Shown here: positions 25,820 through 34,126 of the stretch, piece by piece
Position numbering within the stretch: position 1 is the first letter of the stretch
Layout: each line of letters begins with the position of its first letter
Source: Paenibacillus sp. E222
Lineage (GTDB): Bacteria > Bacillota > Bacilli > Paenibacillales > Paenibacillaceae
Assembly (NCBI RefSeq): GCF_013401555.1
Contig: NZ_CP058552.1
Coordinates: forward strand, 2,852,001-2,916,000
Length of the DNA: 64,000 nt
Direction of reading: 5' to 3'
The notes under the pieces: model-generated
The model's database searches: none
Told to the model about the DNA's origin: nothing
Seen by the model: only the letters and a program-made list of their open reading frames with translations
Translations under genes and position numbers: made by a program

Positions 25820-26338
25820 ATGTTTGATCCGACGATTTATGACAATTTGAAAGTAGGCTTCGAAAATCACCTGTATGATCTCGATAATTTGGATGAACTT
25901 ATTTCCATAACAGATCGGAAGGATCAGCTTGAGATGGCACGTATGTCCAGAAAGTTCGTGCTGCAATTCTGTCTGAGAGCTTGCCCTGAAGTAACAGGTG
26001 AAGTGGTACTGAGTACATCGCTTGAGGATCTCGCGGCTGAGATTCTGGAGACGCCAGGTAGTCCATCAGGTTGCCGTTTGCGATTGCGTTTCAGGATGGT
26101 TATTAAGGAGCCTGAGACTCAGTGTCCGGCGATTAGCACCATATTACAACAGAGCTGGCCAGAACAACGAAAGTTGCAGCATATTCATTATATATTTGAA
26201 GATCAGCCAGCAACTTACGCTGTCACCGCTGAAGTACATTTTGACCGCAGTGTGAATGAAGATCAGATGGGAGATATCCCTGATCTGTGCGACCATATGG
26301 TCAATGTGCTGACTAAATTATTGCAATTGCACAAATAA
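25820..26338 (+). CDS. Uncharacterised soluble protein
   Basis: I do not recognise this 172-residue protein. It is soluble, has no signal peptide or membrane segment, and contains mixed alpha/beta stretches such as YDNLKVGFENHLYDLDNLDE and a C-terminal helix ending VNVLTKLLQLHK. Codon use matches its neighbours and the frame is closed by a good terminator, so it is a real gene. The ribosome binding site is weak (AAGAAAGCAGG). It stands alone between ctc and a WYL regulator. Confidence 0.75.
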   Translation: MFDPTIYDNLKVGFENHLYDLDNLDELISITDRKDQLEMARMSRKFVLQFCLRACPEVTGEVVLSTSLEDLAAEILETPGSPSGCRLRLRFRMVIKEPETQCPAISTILQQSWPEQRKLQHIHYIFEDQPATYAVTAEVHFDRSVNEDQMGDIPDLCDHMVNVLTKLLQLHK

Positions 26339-26345
26339 ACAAGCG

Positions 26346-26384
26346 AAAAAGTCTTGTCTCTGGTCAAAGAGGCAAGACTTTTTT
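26346..26384 (+). terminator. Terminator after the uncharacterised gene
   Basis: AAAAAGTCTTG pairs with CAAGACTTTTT, with an inner CTCT/AGAG pair around GGTCAA. Confidence 0.85.
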
Positions 26385-26536
26385 ATTTTTTTTTGAATTC
26401 CTAATAGGCTATCAGGCGTAGGTATAAGGACTTGAGGTTAATATTTTACGCAAGCAAGTAAGAGAATGTATATTTAATAAGCTGAATAAGTGCGATTGAA
26501 CTATATACATAAGGTGAAATTGCGAAAAAAAGTTTG

Positions 26537-26564
26537 GGACTAAAGATTTAGTACCGGACTAAAG
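26537..26564 (+). promoter_or_regulatory. Repeat cluster before a WYL regulator, possible operator
   Basis: GGACTAAAG occurs twice (26537-26545, 26556-26564), 19 bp apart, and the region also holds the inverted repeat TTTAGT-N5-ACTAAA (26547-26563). It lies 45-75 bp before the regulator start, so autoregulation is plausible. Confidence 0.4.
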
Positions 26565-26609
26565 GAACTAGTTTTCCTTGCCGATAAAATATCGAAGGGG
26601 AGAAACTAC

Positions 26610-27575
26610 ATGACAGAGAAATTAATTCGTCTTCTGCGTATACTTCAGGCTATACAAGCGAATCCCGGAATTTCCGCCAAAGAATTGGCGTTGAAATGCG
26701 GTACAACTGTGCGCACGATTTATCGCGATCTCCGAATTTTGGACAGGGTTGCCCCTATCATGAATGAAGGTTATGGCAAAGGGTATCGATTCATTGGTGA
26801 ATTTGCCATGTATCCTCTGGATTTTACCGAACAGGAAGCGATGGTGTTCTCCATGCTTCCATCCGTGGTGGATACTTCGCAGCTCCCGGCTGAATTCGAT
26901 TCAGCCTTTGACAAGGTAATGACAGCCCATACCAAAATGAAATCGAGAAACAGTGACATTGTAGAAAATATCGCAGGTATTATTCGTATGGGCACACCTG
27001 CATACCGGGAAGAAGGGAAGTATCCCAATTTGCTTATTCCAGTGATTGAAGCCATTCTGGATCAACAAACGATTAGAACTCAATATCACACGCTTACGAA
27101 AAATGAAATAACGGTTCGGGACATTGACCCCTATTACCTCATTCCGCGCGATCAGCGTTTCTACTTGATTGGTTATTGTCACTTGCTGAAGAAAGTCCGT
27201 TTGTTTCGGATCAGTCGCTTTCTGGACGTTATACAGACCAATACCCGTTTTGTTATGGGTGATTTCAACATAACGCAATTCATGAAAAACACATGGTCCA
27301 TTGATCGTGGGGATCAACTTATCCATTTCAAAGTAAGATTCACTGAGAAAGTGGCCCCCTACATAAAAGAAGAAGAGATGTTTGTTCGCCCACGAATGAC
27401 GGATTTGCCTGATGGCGGATTGTTATTTGAAGTAACGCTGAACAGTAGTCGTGAATTCCTGAAATGGTTATATCAATTTGGCCCCGAAGCGGAGGTCCTT
27501 GAACCCCGCGAATATCGTAAAGAAATTCGTAAACAACTCATAGAGTGGATGAAGCATTATGAGGAAGATCAATAA
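26610..27575 (+). CDS. HTH-WYL (YafY-type) transcriptional regulator
   Basis: A 321-residue regulator. The N-terminal HTH_11 domain is at ~1-60 (ISAKELALKCGTTVRTIYRDLRIL). A WYL sensing domain is at ~145-225, with YLIPRDQRFYLIGYC in place of the canonical W-Y-L trio, and a WCX-like C-terminal extension follows. Family members bind DNA as dimers and sense nucleic acid or small ligands. GAAGGGG lies before the ATG. It is followed 44 bp later by a HIRAN-like gene that may be co-transcribed. A second regulator of this type lies at 45981. Confidence 0.88.
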   Translation: MTEKLIRLLRILQAIQANPGISAKELALKCGTTVRTIYRDLRILDRVAPIMNEGYGKGYRFIGEFAMYPLDFTEQEAMVFSMLPSVVDTSQLPAEFDSAFDKVMTAHTKMKSRNSDIVENIAGIIRMGTPAYREEGKYPNLLIPVIEAILDQQTIRTQYHTLTKNEITVRDIDPYYLIPRDQRFYLIGYCHLLKKVRLFRISRFLDVIQTNTRFVMGDFNITQFMKNTWSIDRGDQLIHFKVRFTEKVAPYIKEEEMFVRPRMTDLPDGGLLFEVTLNSSREFLKWLYQFGPEAEVLEPREYRKEIRKQLIEWMKHYEEDQ

Positions 27576-27619
27576 TTCAACCCATCTAAATTTAAAAAAA
27601 TGTAAAAGGAGCTTTTTCG

Positions 27620-27982
27620 ATGAGTACCAAATTATTTGCAGCCATGTATGGAATGGAACATTATCATGGTGTAGAAGCTTTAAACGTAGGTGATATCCTG
27701 TTTCTGGTCAAAGACCCTGACAATCGGGTGGACCCCCGAGCCATTAAGGTAGTGGTTCCCCCCATTGGGACGGTTGGATATATTGTTAATAATCCGCTGC
27801 TCGCTCCTCACGGCTGCTGGACAGGCTCGGGAATTTATGATGCTTTCCGCCAACAGACCTGTGCTAAGGTGAGATTTGCCATGAAGGATATGATTATTGT
27901 GGAGTTAATTGAAATGATGTATGTTCCTGTTCCGTATATGGATCGCTTTATTGCAGACTGGCAGTCACGTGAAAAAGCCTGA
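27620..27982 (+). CDS. Small HIRAN-domain-like protein
   Basis: A 120-residue protein resembling a stand-alone HIRAN domain. It has the family pattern of an N-terminal strand (LFAAMYGMEHYHG), LNVGDILFLVKDPDN, DPRAIKVVV and a GTVGYIVNNPLLAPHG segment. HIRAN domains bind DNA ends or ssDNA 3' hydroxyls in SNF2-type helicases such as HLTF, but short bacterial versions are uncharacterised. AAAAGGAG precedes the ATG. It sits downstream of a WYL regulator and converges on a glycosyltransferase gene. Confidence 0.65.
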   Translation: MSTKLFAAMYGMEHYHGVEALNVGDILFLVKDPDNRVDPRAIKVVVPPIGTVGYIVNNPLLAPHGCWTGSGIYDAFRQQTCAKVRFAMKDMIIVELIEMMYVPVPYMDRFIADWQSREKA

Positions 27983-28005
27983 CGAAAGCTAGGTTGGGAT
28001 AAGAT

Positions 28006-29106
28006 TTATCCACGGATGAGTCTTGTATAGGCTGCTTCAAGATGCATGGCTGTTCGGGCCCAACTGAACTTTTCAACTGCACTGGCACGACCAGCTTCTC
28101 CAAGCGAACGAGCGAGAGAAGGATTGACTGCCAGTTTATACAGGCAAGCAGCGAAACTTCGGGGGTTCTGATACTGTCTCACAAGGTAGCCGCTACTCCC
28201 CGATACAATGATTTCACGAATGCCTCCATTGTCTGAAGCAATGACGGGTAGTCCTGAAGCCATAGCTTCAACATTAACCAGCCCGAAGGCCTCATGCTGT
28301 TGGGAAGGGCATACCAGGCAGTCTACAGCCCTGTACAAAAGGTCAATGCGTTCATGGGGGATTTGACCTCGGAAGGCAGCATCAACCTTTAATTTTCGGG
28401 CAAGCTGTCGCAGCTTGCGGACGTAAACAGGAGGTCCTTTACCTGCAATGATCAGTTGCACCGATACCTGCTGCTGAATAAGAGATACGGCACGAATTAG
28501 CACATCCACACCTTTGCCGGGGATCAGTCGGCCTACATACAGAATGGAGAATGGCCCTGAAATACCGAACTGCTTCCGAAGAAGCTGCTGTTCTCCTTTA
28601 GTTGCAGGCAAAAAACGGCTTAGGTCCACACCAAGTGGCACAACACCCATCCGTCGTTTCAAGGATGGGAATCGACGACCGAGCCTTTGTCTGAGGGATT
28701 GACTGTTGACGGCAATCCAGTTCGCTTTTTTTAACAGCGCTAATCTTGCGGGCCCTGGTTGTGCAAAGGTTAATGAGTGAAGATAGAGCACCACAGGCAA
28801 CGAAGGGAAGGCACGTTTAATTGCTGCCATACTATGTGGTCTGTTGTCTACCTGGATCAGATCGAAGGGTTGAATTTTTAGAAAACGGATTACTGCCCTT
28901 GTGTACTCGCTGGGACTGGCTGCTGGCACACGACGGATCGTAATGCCATCTATTTGCTCTGTGATGGCAAGACCGGGTATCTGACGGCTTATGATCGTCA
29001 CCTGGTGACGGAGAGCAAGTTCGCGAGCAATGCCGAGGATGCAGATTTCGACTGATCCGTTACCTGGGACTGGCAATTTTTCCGGTGCGATCAGGGCTAT
29101 TTTCAT
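28006..29106 (-). CDS. Glycosyltransferase family 4, CotSA-like
   Basis: A 366-residue GT-B retaining glycosyltransferase that transfers sugar from an activated nucleotide donor. The N-terminal acceptor domain begins KIALIAPEKLPVPGNGSVE. The C-terminal donor domain carries LYVGRLIPGKGVD and the E-x7-E signature in EAFGLVNVEAMASGLPVIA. It resembles the CotSA/YtxN type associated with the Bacillus spore coat, but the acceptor cannot be read from sequence. AAGGAGG stands upstream; ATG at 29106 and TTG at 29109 are both possible starts. It is monocistronic. Confidence 0.85.
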   Translation of the reverse strand: MKIALIAPEKLPVPGNGSVEICILGIARELALRHQVTIISRQIPGLAITEQIDGITIRRVPAASPSEYTRAVIRFLKIQPFDLIQVDNRPHSMAAIKRAFPSLPVVLYLHSLTFAQPGPARLALLKKANWIAVNSQSLRQRLGRRFPSLKRRMGVVPLGVDLSRFLPATKGEQQLLRKQFGISGPFSILYVGRLIPGKGVDVLIRAVSLIQQQVSVQLIIAGKGPPVYVRKLRQLARKLKVDAAFRGQIPHERIDLLYRAVDCLVCPSQQHEAFGLVNVEAMASGLPVIASDNGGIREIIVSGSSGYLVRQYQNPRSFAACLYKLAVNPSLARSLGEAGRASAVEKFSWARTAMHLEAAYTRLIRG

Positions 29107-29280
29107 CAACAGGCTCCTCCTTGTCCATATTCACAACAATCTATCTTGGTCATATATCCTATGTGCATTGGATGGATTTGGCTCCTGTGGAACTGTGCGT
29201 GAGGGGAAATTTCGTTTTTGTGATATACTGAACAGGATGCAATGAATTCGTTGCGCGTATTTAGAAGCAGGAGGAAAAAA

Positions 29281-29595
29281 ATGTTACATTCAACACTCAG
29301 CCGCTTTCGACTGCTATTGTGGTTGCAGGGGCTTTCTTATGTGCTGTTGTTATTTGTTGCTTTTCCATTGCGGGAATCGGGGATTATGCCTCAGGCAGTC
29401 ACGTGGTTTGGCAACATCTATGGCTTTTTATTTCTGATGTATTTATTATTTATGGTGAGTCTTTATACCACGCAAAAATGGCGTTTGCGTCGTCCAATTG
29501 CTTTATTTTTTGTCTCGTTTATCCCGCTGGGCAATTTCATCTATGATTTGCTGGTGTTTCGCAAGCTGGACCGCAGTCAGTCAAATAAAGCTTGA
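29281..29595 (+). CDS. DUF3817 membrane protein
   Basis: A 104-residue integral membrane protein with three hydrophobic segments (about 12-30, 42-62, 72-92), matching the DUF3817 pattern, including LWLQGLSYVLLL near the N-terminus and FIPLGNFIYD. The function is unknown. AGGAGG at proper spacing fixes the ATG at 29281; the in-frame extension upstream lacks a binding site. It lies upstream of the manganese riboswitch and is a separate unit. Confidence 0.8.
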   Translation: MLHSTLSRFRLLLWLQGLSYVLLLFVAFPLRESGIMPQAVTWFGNIYGFLFLMYLLFMVSLYTTQKWRLRRPIALFFVSFIPLGNFIYDLLVFRKLDRSQSNKA

Positions 29596-29670
29596 CTTTG
29601 CTTATCGTTATGAATATGATGAGAACAGATTATTGAACCTGTTTCAACTTAAAACTAAATATTCCTGATG

Positions 29671-29764
29671 TTAAAGGGGAGTAGCTTTCACAGTAAAGTC
29701 GTCAGTTCGGGATCATATCCCCGGCTTTATTGGCAGCAATTTTGTTGTTAGCGAGACCTTTACC
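29671..29764 (+). promoter_or_regulatory. yybP-ykoY (Mn2+) riboswitch
   Basis: The RNA carries the class hallmarks TTAAAGGGGAGTAGC at its 5' edge and GCGAGACCTTTACC at its 3' edge, with TAAAGG/CCTTTA forming P1. It stands directly before a terC-family gene, a standard member of the class regulon. Confidence 0.88.
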
Positions 29765-29795
29765 AAGTTTTCATACTGGGTAAAGGTCTCTTTTT
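29754..29795 (+). terminator. Expression-platform terminator of the Mn2+ riboswitch
   Basis: AGACCTTTACC (29754-29764) pairs with GGTAAAGGTCT (29779-29789), followed by CTTTTT. Its 5' arm overlaps the P1 3' strand, so metal binding and termination are mutually exclusive. Confidence 0.85.
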
Positions 29796-29803
29796 GTGAA
29801 TAA

Positions 29804-29842
29804 AAAGGACCTTACCAGCAATGGTAAAGGTCCTTTTTTTTG
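29804..29842 (+). terminator. Second, homologous terminator-like hairpin
   Basis: AAAGGACC plus ACC pairs with GGT plus GGTCCTTT, followed by more than five T. Its arms are near copies of those of the preceding terminator, so either arm could pair across the two hairpins. Confidence 0.75.
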
Positions 29843-29874
29843 TACATCATAAGGATACTAAGGAGGAGTCAATT

Positions 29875-30693
29875 TTGGATTTGTCATTATTATTGGAGTA
29901 TGGGTGGGTTCTCGTCGTATTAGTAGTCCTGGAGGGATTACTTGCAGCGGATAATGCATTGGTTCTTGCCATTATGGTTAAGCATTTACCTGATGATAAA
30001 CGCAAAAAGGCGTTGTTTTATGGTTTAATGGGAGCGTTCATTTTCCGATTGGGTTCATTGTTCCTGATCTCATTCCTGGTGGACGTGTGGCAGGTTCAAG
30101 CGATTGGTGCCCTGTACCTCTTGTACATCTCGATTAACCACATTATCAAGAAGGTTATGGGTAGCCGAAACAAAACAGATGAAGCGGCAGACTCCACTCC
30201 CAAAAAACCAAAAAAACAATCTGGTTTCTGGATGACTGTATTCAAGGTAGAAGTGGCGGATATTGCGTTCGCGGTCGATTCCATTCTCGCAGCTGTGGCG
30301 CTGGCTGTTGCCTTGCCGCCAAGTGGTCTGCCTCCGATCGGTGGACTTGACGGTGGACAGTTTATCGTTATCTTCCTCGGCGGATTTATTGGTCTTGTCA
30401 TCATGAGATTTGCGGCTTCCTTCTTCGTTAAGCTGCTTCATTCGCGTCCAGGGCTTGAAGTTGCAGCCTTCGTTATCGTTGGTTGGGTAGGGGTTAAGTT
30501 GGCTGTTATAACACTTGCTCACCCTTCACTAGGGGTTTTGGATGAACATTTCCCGGAAAATAAAATTTGGAAATTTGGATTCTACATTGTCCTGATTACG
30601 ATTGCCGTATGCGGTTGGTTCCTTTCTTCCAAAGTTCCTGAAAAAGAAGATGAAAATCCTGTGGAAGAACTGGAAAAACAAGCTGGGAAATGA
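29875..30693 (+). CDS. TerC-family membrane protein, probable Mn2+ exporter
   Basis: A 272-residue multi-pass membrane protein of the TerC family with about seven to eight hydrophobic segments. It has the conserved acidic metal-site motifs LEGLLAADNALVLA and VEVADIAFAVDSILA. TerC proteins help export manganese, partly to secreted metalloenzymes. The manganese riboswitch upstream supports that role. The start is a TTG at 29875 with AAGGAGG eight bases upstream. The longer frame opening at 29821 begins inside the second terminator hairpin and is rejected. Confidence 0.92.
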   Translation: MDLSLLLEYGWVLVVLVVLEGLLAADNALVLAIMVKHLPDDKRKKALFYGLMGAFIFRLGSLFLISFLVDVWQVQAIGALYLLYISINHIIKKVMGSRNKTDEAADSTPKKPKKQSGFWMTVFKVEVADIAFAVDSILAAVALAVALPPSGLPPIGGLDGGQFIVIFLGGFIGLVIMRFAASFFVKLLHSRPGLEVAAFVIVGWVGVKLAVITLAHPSLGVLDEHFPENKIWKFGFYIVLITIAVCGWFLSSKVPEKEDENPVEELEKQAGK

Positions 30694-30767
30694 TAAGAGT
30701 CAAAGTCGAATCTGTCAAAACATGTACCAGCAATAATCGATATCTAATCTCATGATATGCTTGAGTA

Positions 30768-30803
30768 AGCAAGGTCTGTTCCTTACAGACCCTGCTTTTT
30801 TTT
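30768..30803 (+). terminator. Terminator after terC
   Basis: AGCA plus GGTCTGT pairs with ACAGACC plus TGCT around TCCTT, followed by seven T. Confidence 0.9.
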
Positions 30804-30870
30804 ATGTGAATTATTCGCACAAAGTTAAAGCTAATGCATATGCAAAATAGGGGATTTTCCAAGAAAAGGG

Positions 30871-30900
30871 TTGACACATTGAAACGAGTCCGCTTAATAT
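30871..30900 (+). promoter_or_regulatory. Promoter of the small-ORF transcript
   Basis: Consensus TTGACA at 30871-30876, an 18-nt spacer, then TAATAT at 30895-30900. It is one of the best SigA matches in the window. Confidence 0.7.
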
Positions 30901-30933
30901 AAACATATTATTGATGAAAGGAGGCCGAGAGAG

Positions 30934-31035
30934 ATGATGGTTGGTTATGATTTGAAATTCACGAAGACACTACGAAGCACAGACACAATTGTATATCCAG
31001 TTCATCGTCTCTTTGGCCTCATACGGGCGACATAG
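30934..31035 (+). CDS. 33-residue small protein or leader peptide
   Basis: An ORF beginning MMVGYDLKFTKTL and ending HRLFGLIRAT, with AAAGGAGG nine bases before the ATG and a consensus promoter about 34 bp upstream. The peptide is basic with no membrane segment. A terminator follows 120 bp later, and rtcB begins 264 bp downstream. It could be an independent small protein or part of an attenuating leader for rtcB. A second frame (31042-31233) runs through the terminator and has a poorly placed ribosome binding site, so I did not call it. Confidence 0.55.
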   Translation: MMVGYDLKFTKTLRSTDTIVYPVHRLFGLIRAT

Positions 31036-31156
31036 GGGAAGATGCATATCGTTTATCCTGGGAACGTTATTAATCGATATGCTACTCTCGGCGTATATTG
31101 CAATGGAGAACAGATGCGGCATGTTCATGCTGCTTTTGTTATCTGTTATTGTCATA

Positions 31157-31194
31157 AAGAAGTCACGGGCGAACTGTCCGTGGCTTCTTTTTTT
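31157..31194 (+). terminator. Terminator between the small ORF and rtcB
   Basis: AAGAAGTCACGG pairs with CCGTGGCTTCTT, followed by seven T. It ends the small-ORF transcript or acts as an attenuator ahead of rtcB. Confidence 0.85.
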
Positions 31195-31298
31195 GTTGTA
31201 CTGAATATGGATATGGATATGAATTCGGAATAACATCAGGTTCAATTTTTGAAATGAACCGAATTAACGGAACGTACAGGAAGGAATAATAAACATTT

Positions 31299-32762
31299 AT
31301 GAATACACAACCTCATTTATTTACAAGTCAAAATGAACTCACAGGTGGCTACCGACATGAAGTCAAATTGCCAGCCGGGGACTTAACGGTATATGCGGCA
31401 CAACAACTATTCTCGTCATTGGACTATAAGGTTTTCGAGATGGCGAACAACAATCTTCAAATCCCGGGTATTTCCTATATGAGCTATACGCCTGACGTAC
31501 ATGTCGGTGTAGGTACCTGCATCGGCACAACGGCGGTATGGGATGCCAAGAGTGGTTATGTATCTCCATCCATTGTAGGCAGTGATATCGGTTGTGGCAT
31601 GCGGGTGCATATGACCAATTTGCATAAGGACGATCTCAAAGATGTAAAGCTGCGCCGTAAACTCGTGAAGGCCATTGAGAAAGTGCTGCCGATGGAGGCA
31701 AATCAGCGCGGTCATTACTCGGACATTCGTTTGGAACATATTGTGCGCAAGGGTCTGCATGGCTTACCCAAAAAATATATCCCGGACAGCTATACACCGA
31801 AAAAATCAACATCGATTACTCATGTGGAGAGCAGCAAATTTGCCTTTAATGAGGACGTGTTGAATCTGGTACCGGATATGACCTGGCATCGGGCTCATCG
31901 CCAGTTGGGAACTTTGGGTGGAGGCAATCATTTTGCCGAGATTCAAGCGATTGAGATTGCCGAGGAAAATCGGGAGATTGCGGAAGCCTGGGGTCTGTAC
32001 GATGGACAAATTGTTGTTATGATTCATTCCGGCTCCCGTGCCTGGGGCGGGTATGTAAGCCAAACCAGTTCGTCGGCGATTGCGAAAGTGATGCAGCGGA
32101 ATGGTTTGGGAACATCCGATCCAAGACTGGTTTTTGCTCCGCTTGAACATGCGGAAGGGCGTCATTATGTCAATATGATGTATTCTGCGCTGAATTATGC
32201 CGTTGTGAATCGCCATCTGATTGCTTATGCTATTCGCGAAGCTTTTCGGGATGTATTTGGTCCAAAATGCGAGTTCCGTACCCTCTATGATCTGATGCAC
32301 AACTATGCATGGGAGGAATCGCACTCGGATCAAGGTTTCGTTTTTGTACACCGCAAAGGAGCTACACGTGCATTACCTGCCGGTCATCCGGATAATCCGA
32401 AGCCATATCTGGCAACAGGTCATCCCGCGCTTATACCCGGTTCAATGGGGACTGCTTCGTATATCATGGTAGGTCAACCCGAGGGGAAGAATAACTATTA
32501 TTCGATTTGTCATGGGGCAGGTCGCATACGTTCGCGTACAGCAACGAAGCGCCTAGTTACCGTGGAGGATTTTGCCTCGGCGCTGGGCGTGGGAACTGAA
32601 GATGAGATTGTGGTGAATCAGCGTTCACTTGAATCCATTATTGATGAATCACCGCAAGCGTATAAAAATGTCGATGAAATTATAGATAGTGTTACCGGCG
32701 CAGGTCTGGCTCAAGTTGTAGCCAAATGTAAACCACTTGCCGCTGTGAAGGGAGCTAAGTAA
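31299..32762 (+). CDS. rtcB: RNA-splicing/repair ligase RtcB
   Basis: A 487-residue GTP- and Mn2+-dependent ligase that joins RNA 2',3'-cyclic phosphate (or 3'-phosphate) and 5'-hydroxyl ends. Family motifs are all visible: SDIGCGM, GTLGGGNHF, IHSGSRAWG, FVHRKGATRA, GSMGTASY and the guanylylation-site segment ICHGAGR. The length is close to archaeal RtcB. It overlaps the following AAA ATPase gene by one base (TAATG), so the two products are probably co-translated. Neither an archease nor an RtcR-type regulator gene is adjacent. It could repair tRNA or rRNA cut by toxins or stress endonucleases (inference from family knowledge). Confidence 0.94.
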   Translation: MNTQPHLFTSQNELTGGYRHEVKLPAGDLTVYAAQQLFSSLDYKVFEMANNNLQIPGISYMSYTPDVHVGVGTCIGTTAVWDAKSGYVSPSIVGSDIGCGMRVHMTNLHKDDLKDVKLRRKLVKAIEKVLPMEANQRGHYSDIRLEHIVRKGLHGLPKKYIPDSYTPKKSTSITHVESSKFAFNEDVLNLVPDMTWHRAHRQLGTLGGGNHFAEIQAIEIAEENREIAEAWGLYDGQIVVMIHSGSRAWGGYVSQTSSSAIAKVMQRNGLGTSDPRLVFAPLEHAEGRHYVNMMYSALNYAVVNRHLIAYAIREAFRDVFGPKCEFRTLYDLMHNYAWEESHSDQGFVFVHRKGATRALPAGHPDNPKPYLATGHPALIPGSMGTASYIMVGQPEGKNNYYSICHGAGRIRSRTATKRLVTVEDFASALGVGTEDEIVVNQRSLESIIDESPQAYKNVDEIIDSVTGAGLAQVVAKCKPLAAVKGAK

Positions 32763-34066
32763 TGACGATAGAGAAAGAACAATTGAATCATAATACAGTT
32801 ATTTATTCCTATGAAGAGCAACAAGACAGTCAAATCCGAAACGAAGGTTATGCCATATATGCTCGCTTGATTCGCGGCATCATTGAAGCGCTTGGCAATC
32901 GATACGGCGTTCGTTATGAACTCTATGCCAGCGATGATCCAAACAGTGAATACTGGGATTTGCTAAAAGAAGATCTGCAAAGCAACAGCACGGAAGTGGA
33001 ATTGGTTGCCCGGATTTTCGAAGATCTGGAGCTACGTACTCTGCATTATGAGGATGATGGAGATGCACCAACTTATGGGGTGCATGATTCGATTCGCAAC
33101 AATGTATTTGCCTATCCCCAGTGGGGCGTAGCTCTCGTCCGCATTCCTTTCTTCCGGGAGAATGGGATATACAATGAGGATTTTGTTTTTGCTACAGGAG
33201 AAGAGGAATTGAAGCAATTTCTGGGCAGTGTAAGGGAACGGGAACGGCAGCAAAATATGAAAAAGGTCACGGTGTACACAGATGCCCGCAATGGCAGTGA
33301 CCGTCATGTGGAATCCATTACCCGCGCTGTGGGGAGAGATGAGGTCGTGCTTTCTCCGCAAATTAAACAGGATATTTTCCGTTCGCTGGACCAGTTTTTC
33401 GAGGCGGATCGCTCTTTTTATAGAGACTATGATATTCCGTACAAACGCGGCATCCTGCTGTATGGTCATCCTGGAAACGGCAAGACGACTCTCGTCAAAT
33501 CCATTGCAGGTAGCATTCCGGGGCCTGCGGCATACTGGCAAATTACCGAATACACAAACAGTGAATCGGTACGTGAAGTCTTCGAAGCAGCCAAACGTTT
33601 GGCACCCATGGTATTAATTATTGAAGATATCGATTCCATGCCGGATGAAGTTCGTTCCTTTTTCCTGAATACACTGGATGGGGCAACGTCCAAAGAGGGT
33701 ATCTTTCTGATTGGTACCACGAATTACCCGGAGAAAATAGACCCGGGGCTCATGAACCGTGCCGGACGGTTCGATCGGGCATATGAAATACCACTACCGG
33801 ACGAAGGGCTGCGCCTGCAATATTTGAATCAACGTGGCTTTGCGGTCTTTGCAGGGGAAGAAGGTACGCTGGAAGCTGCACGATTGACGGATACCTTTTC
33901 TCTTGCCCAGCTTGGAGAGCTGTATGTCAGCGCAGCGCTGGAATGGCACCAGAATGGCCGGACGGACATTGTGCAGATCATTCAGTCGATGCGAGGAGAG
34001 CTGGACAAGAGTCATAAGCATAACTGGCTAACCCAGCCAGGTAAAGGCCGCGCAGGATTTTATTAA
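32762..34066 (+). CDS. AAA-family ATPase coupled to RtcB
   Basis: A 434-residue protein with an N-terminal region of about 200 residues that I do not recognise, then one AAA module. Walker A is GHPGNGKT (residues 235-242), Walker B VLIIEDIDSM (E288, D289, D291), sensor 1 GTTNYPEKID and arginine-finger region NRAGRFDRAYEIP. The module resembles BCS1/FtsH-type AAA proteins. It has no membrane segment. The ATG overlaps the rtcB stop codon by one base. The constant coupling suggests a remodelling ATPase acting on RtcB or on its RNA-protein substrate, possibly replacing archease (inference). Confidence 0.85.
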   Translation: MTIEKEQLNHNTVIYSYEEQQDSQIRNEGYAIYARLIRGIIEALGNRYGVRYELYASDDPNSEYWDLLKEDLQSNSTEVELVARIFEDLELRTLHYEDDGDAPTYGVHDSIRNNVFAYPQWGVALVRIPFFRENGIYNEDFVFATGEEELKQFLGSVRERERQQNMKKVTVYTDARNGSDRHVESITRAVGRDEVVLSPQIKQDIFRSLDQFFEADRSFYRDYDIPYKRGILLYGHPGNGKTTLVKSIAGSIPGPAAYWQITEYTNSESVREVFEAAKRLAPMVLIIEDIDSMPDEVRSFFLNTLDGATSKEGIFLIGTTNYPEKIDPGLMNRAGRFDRAYEIPLPDEGLRLQYLNQRGFAVFAGEEGTLEAARLTDTFSLAQLGELYVSAALEWHQNGRTDIVQIIQSMRGELDKSHKHNWLTQPGKGRAGFY

Positions 34067-34126
34067 TATCTAAATATTTTGGAGATCTTAAAAATTCTTG
34101 TACAGATGAGGACGATGTAGTGGAGG

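Noticed and set aside
31042..31233. 63-codon ORF downstream of the 33-codon gene
   Set aside because: It reads straight through a strong terminator hairpin, and its GGGG motif is too close to the ATG.
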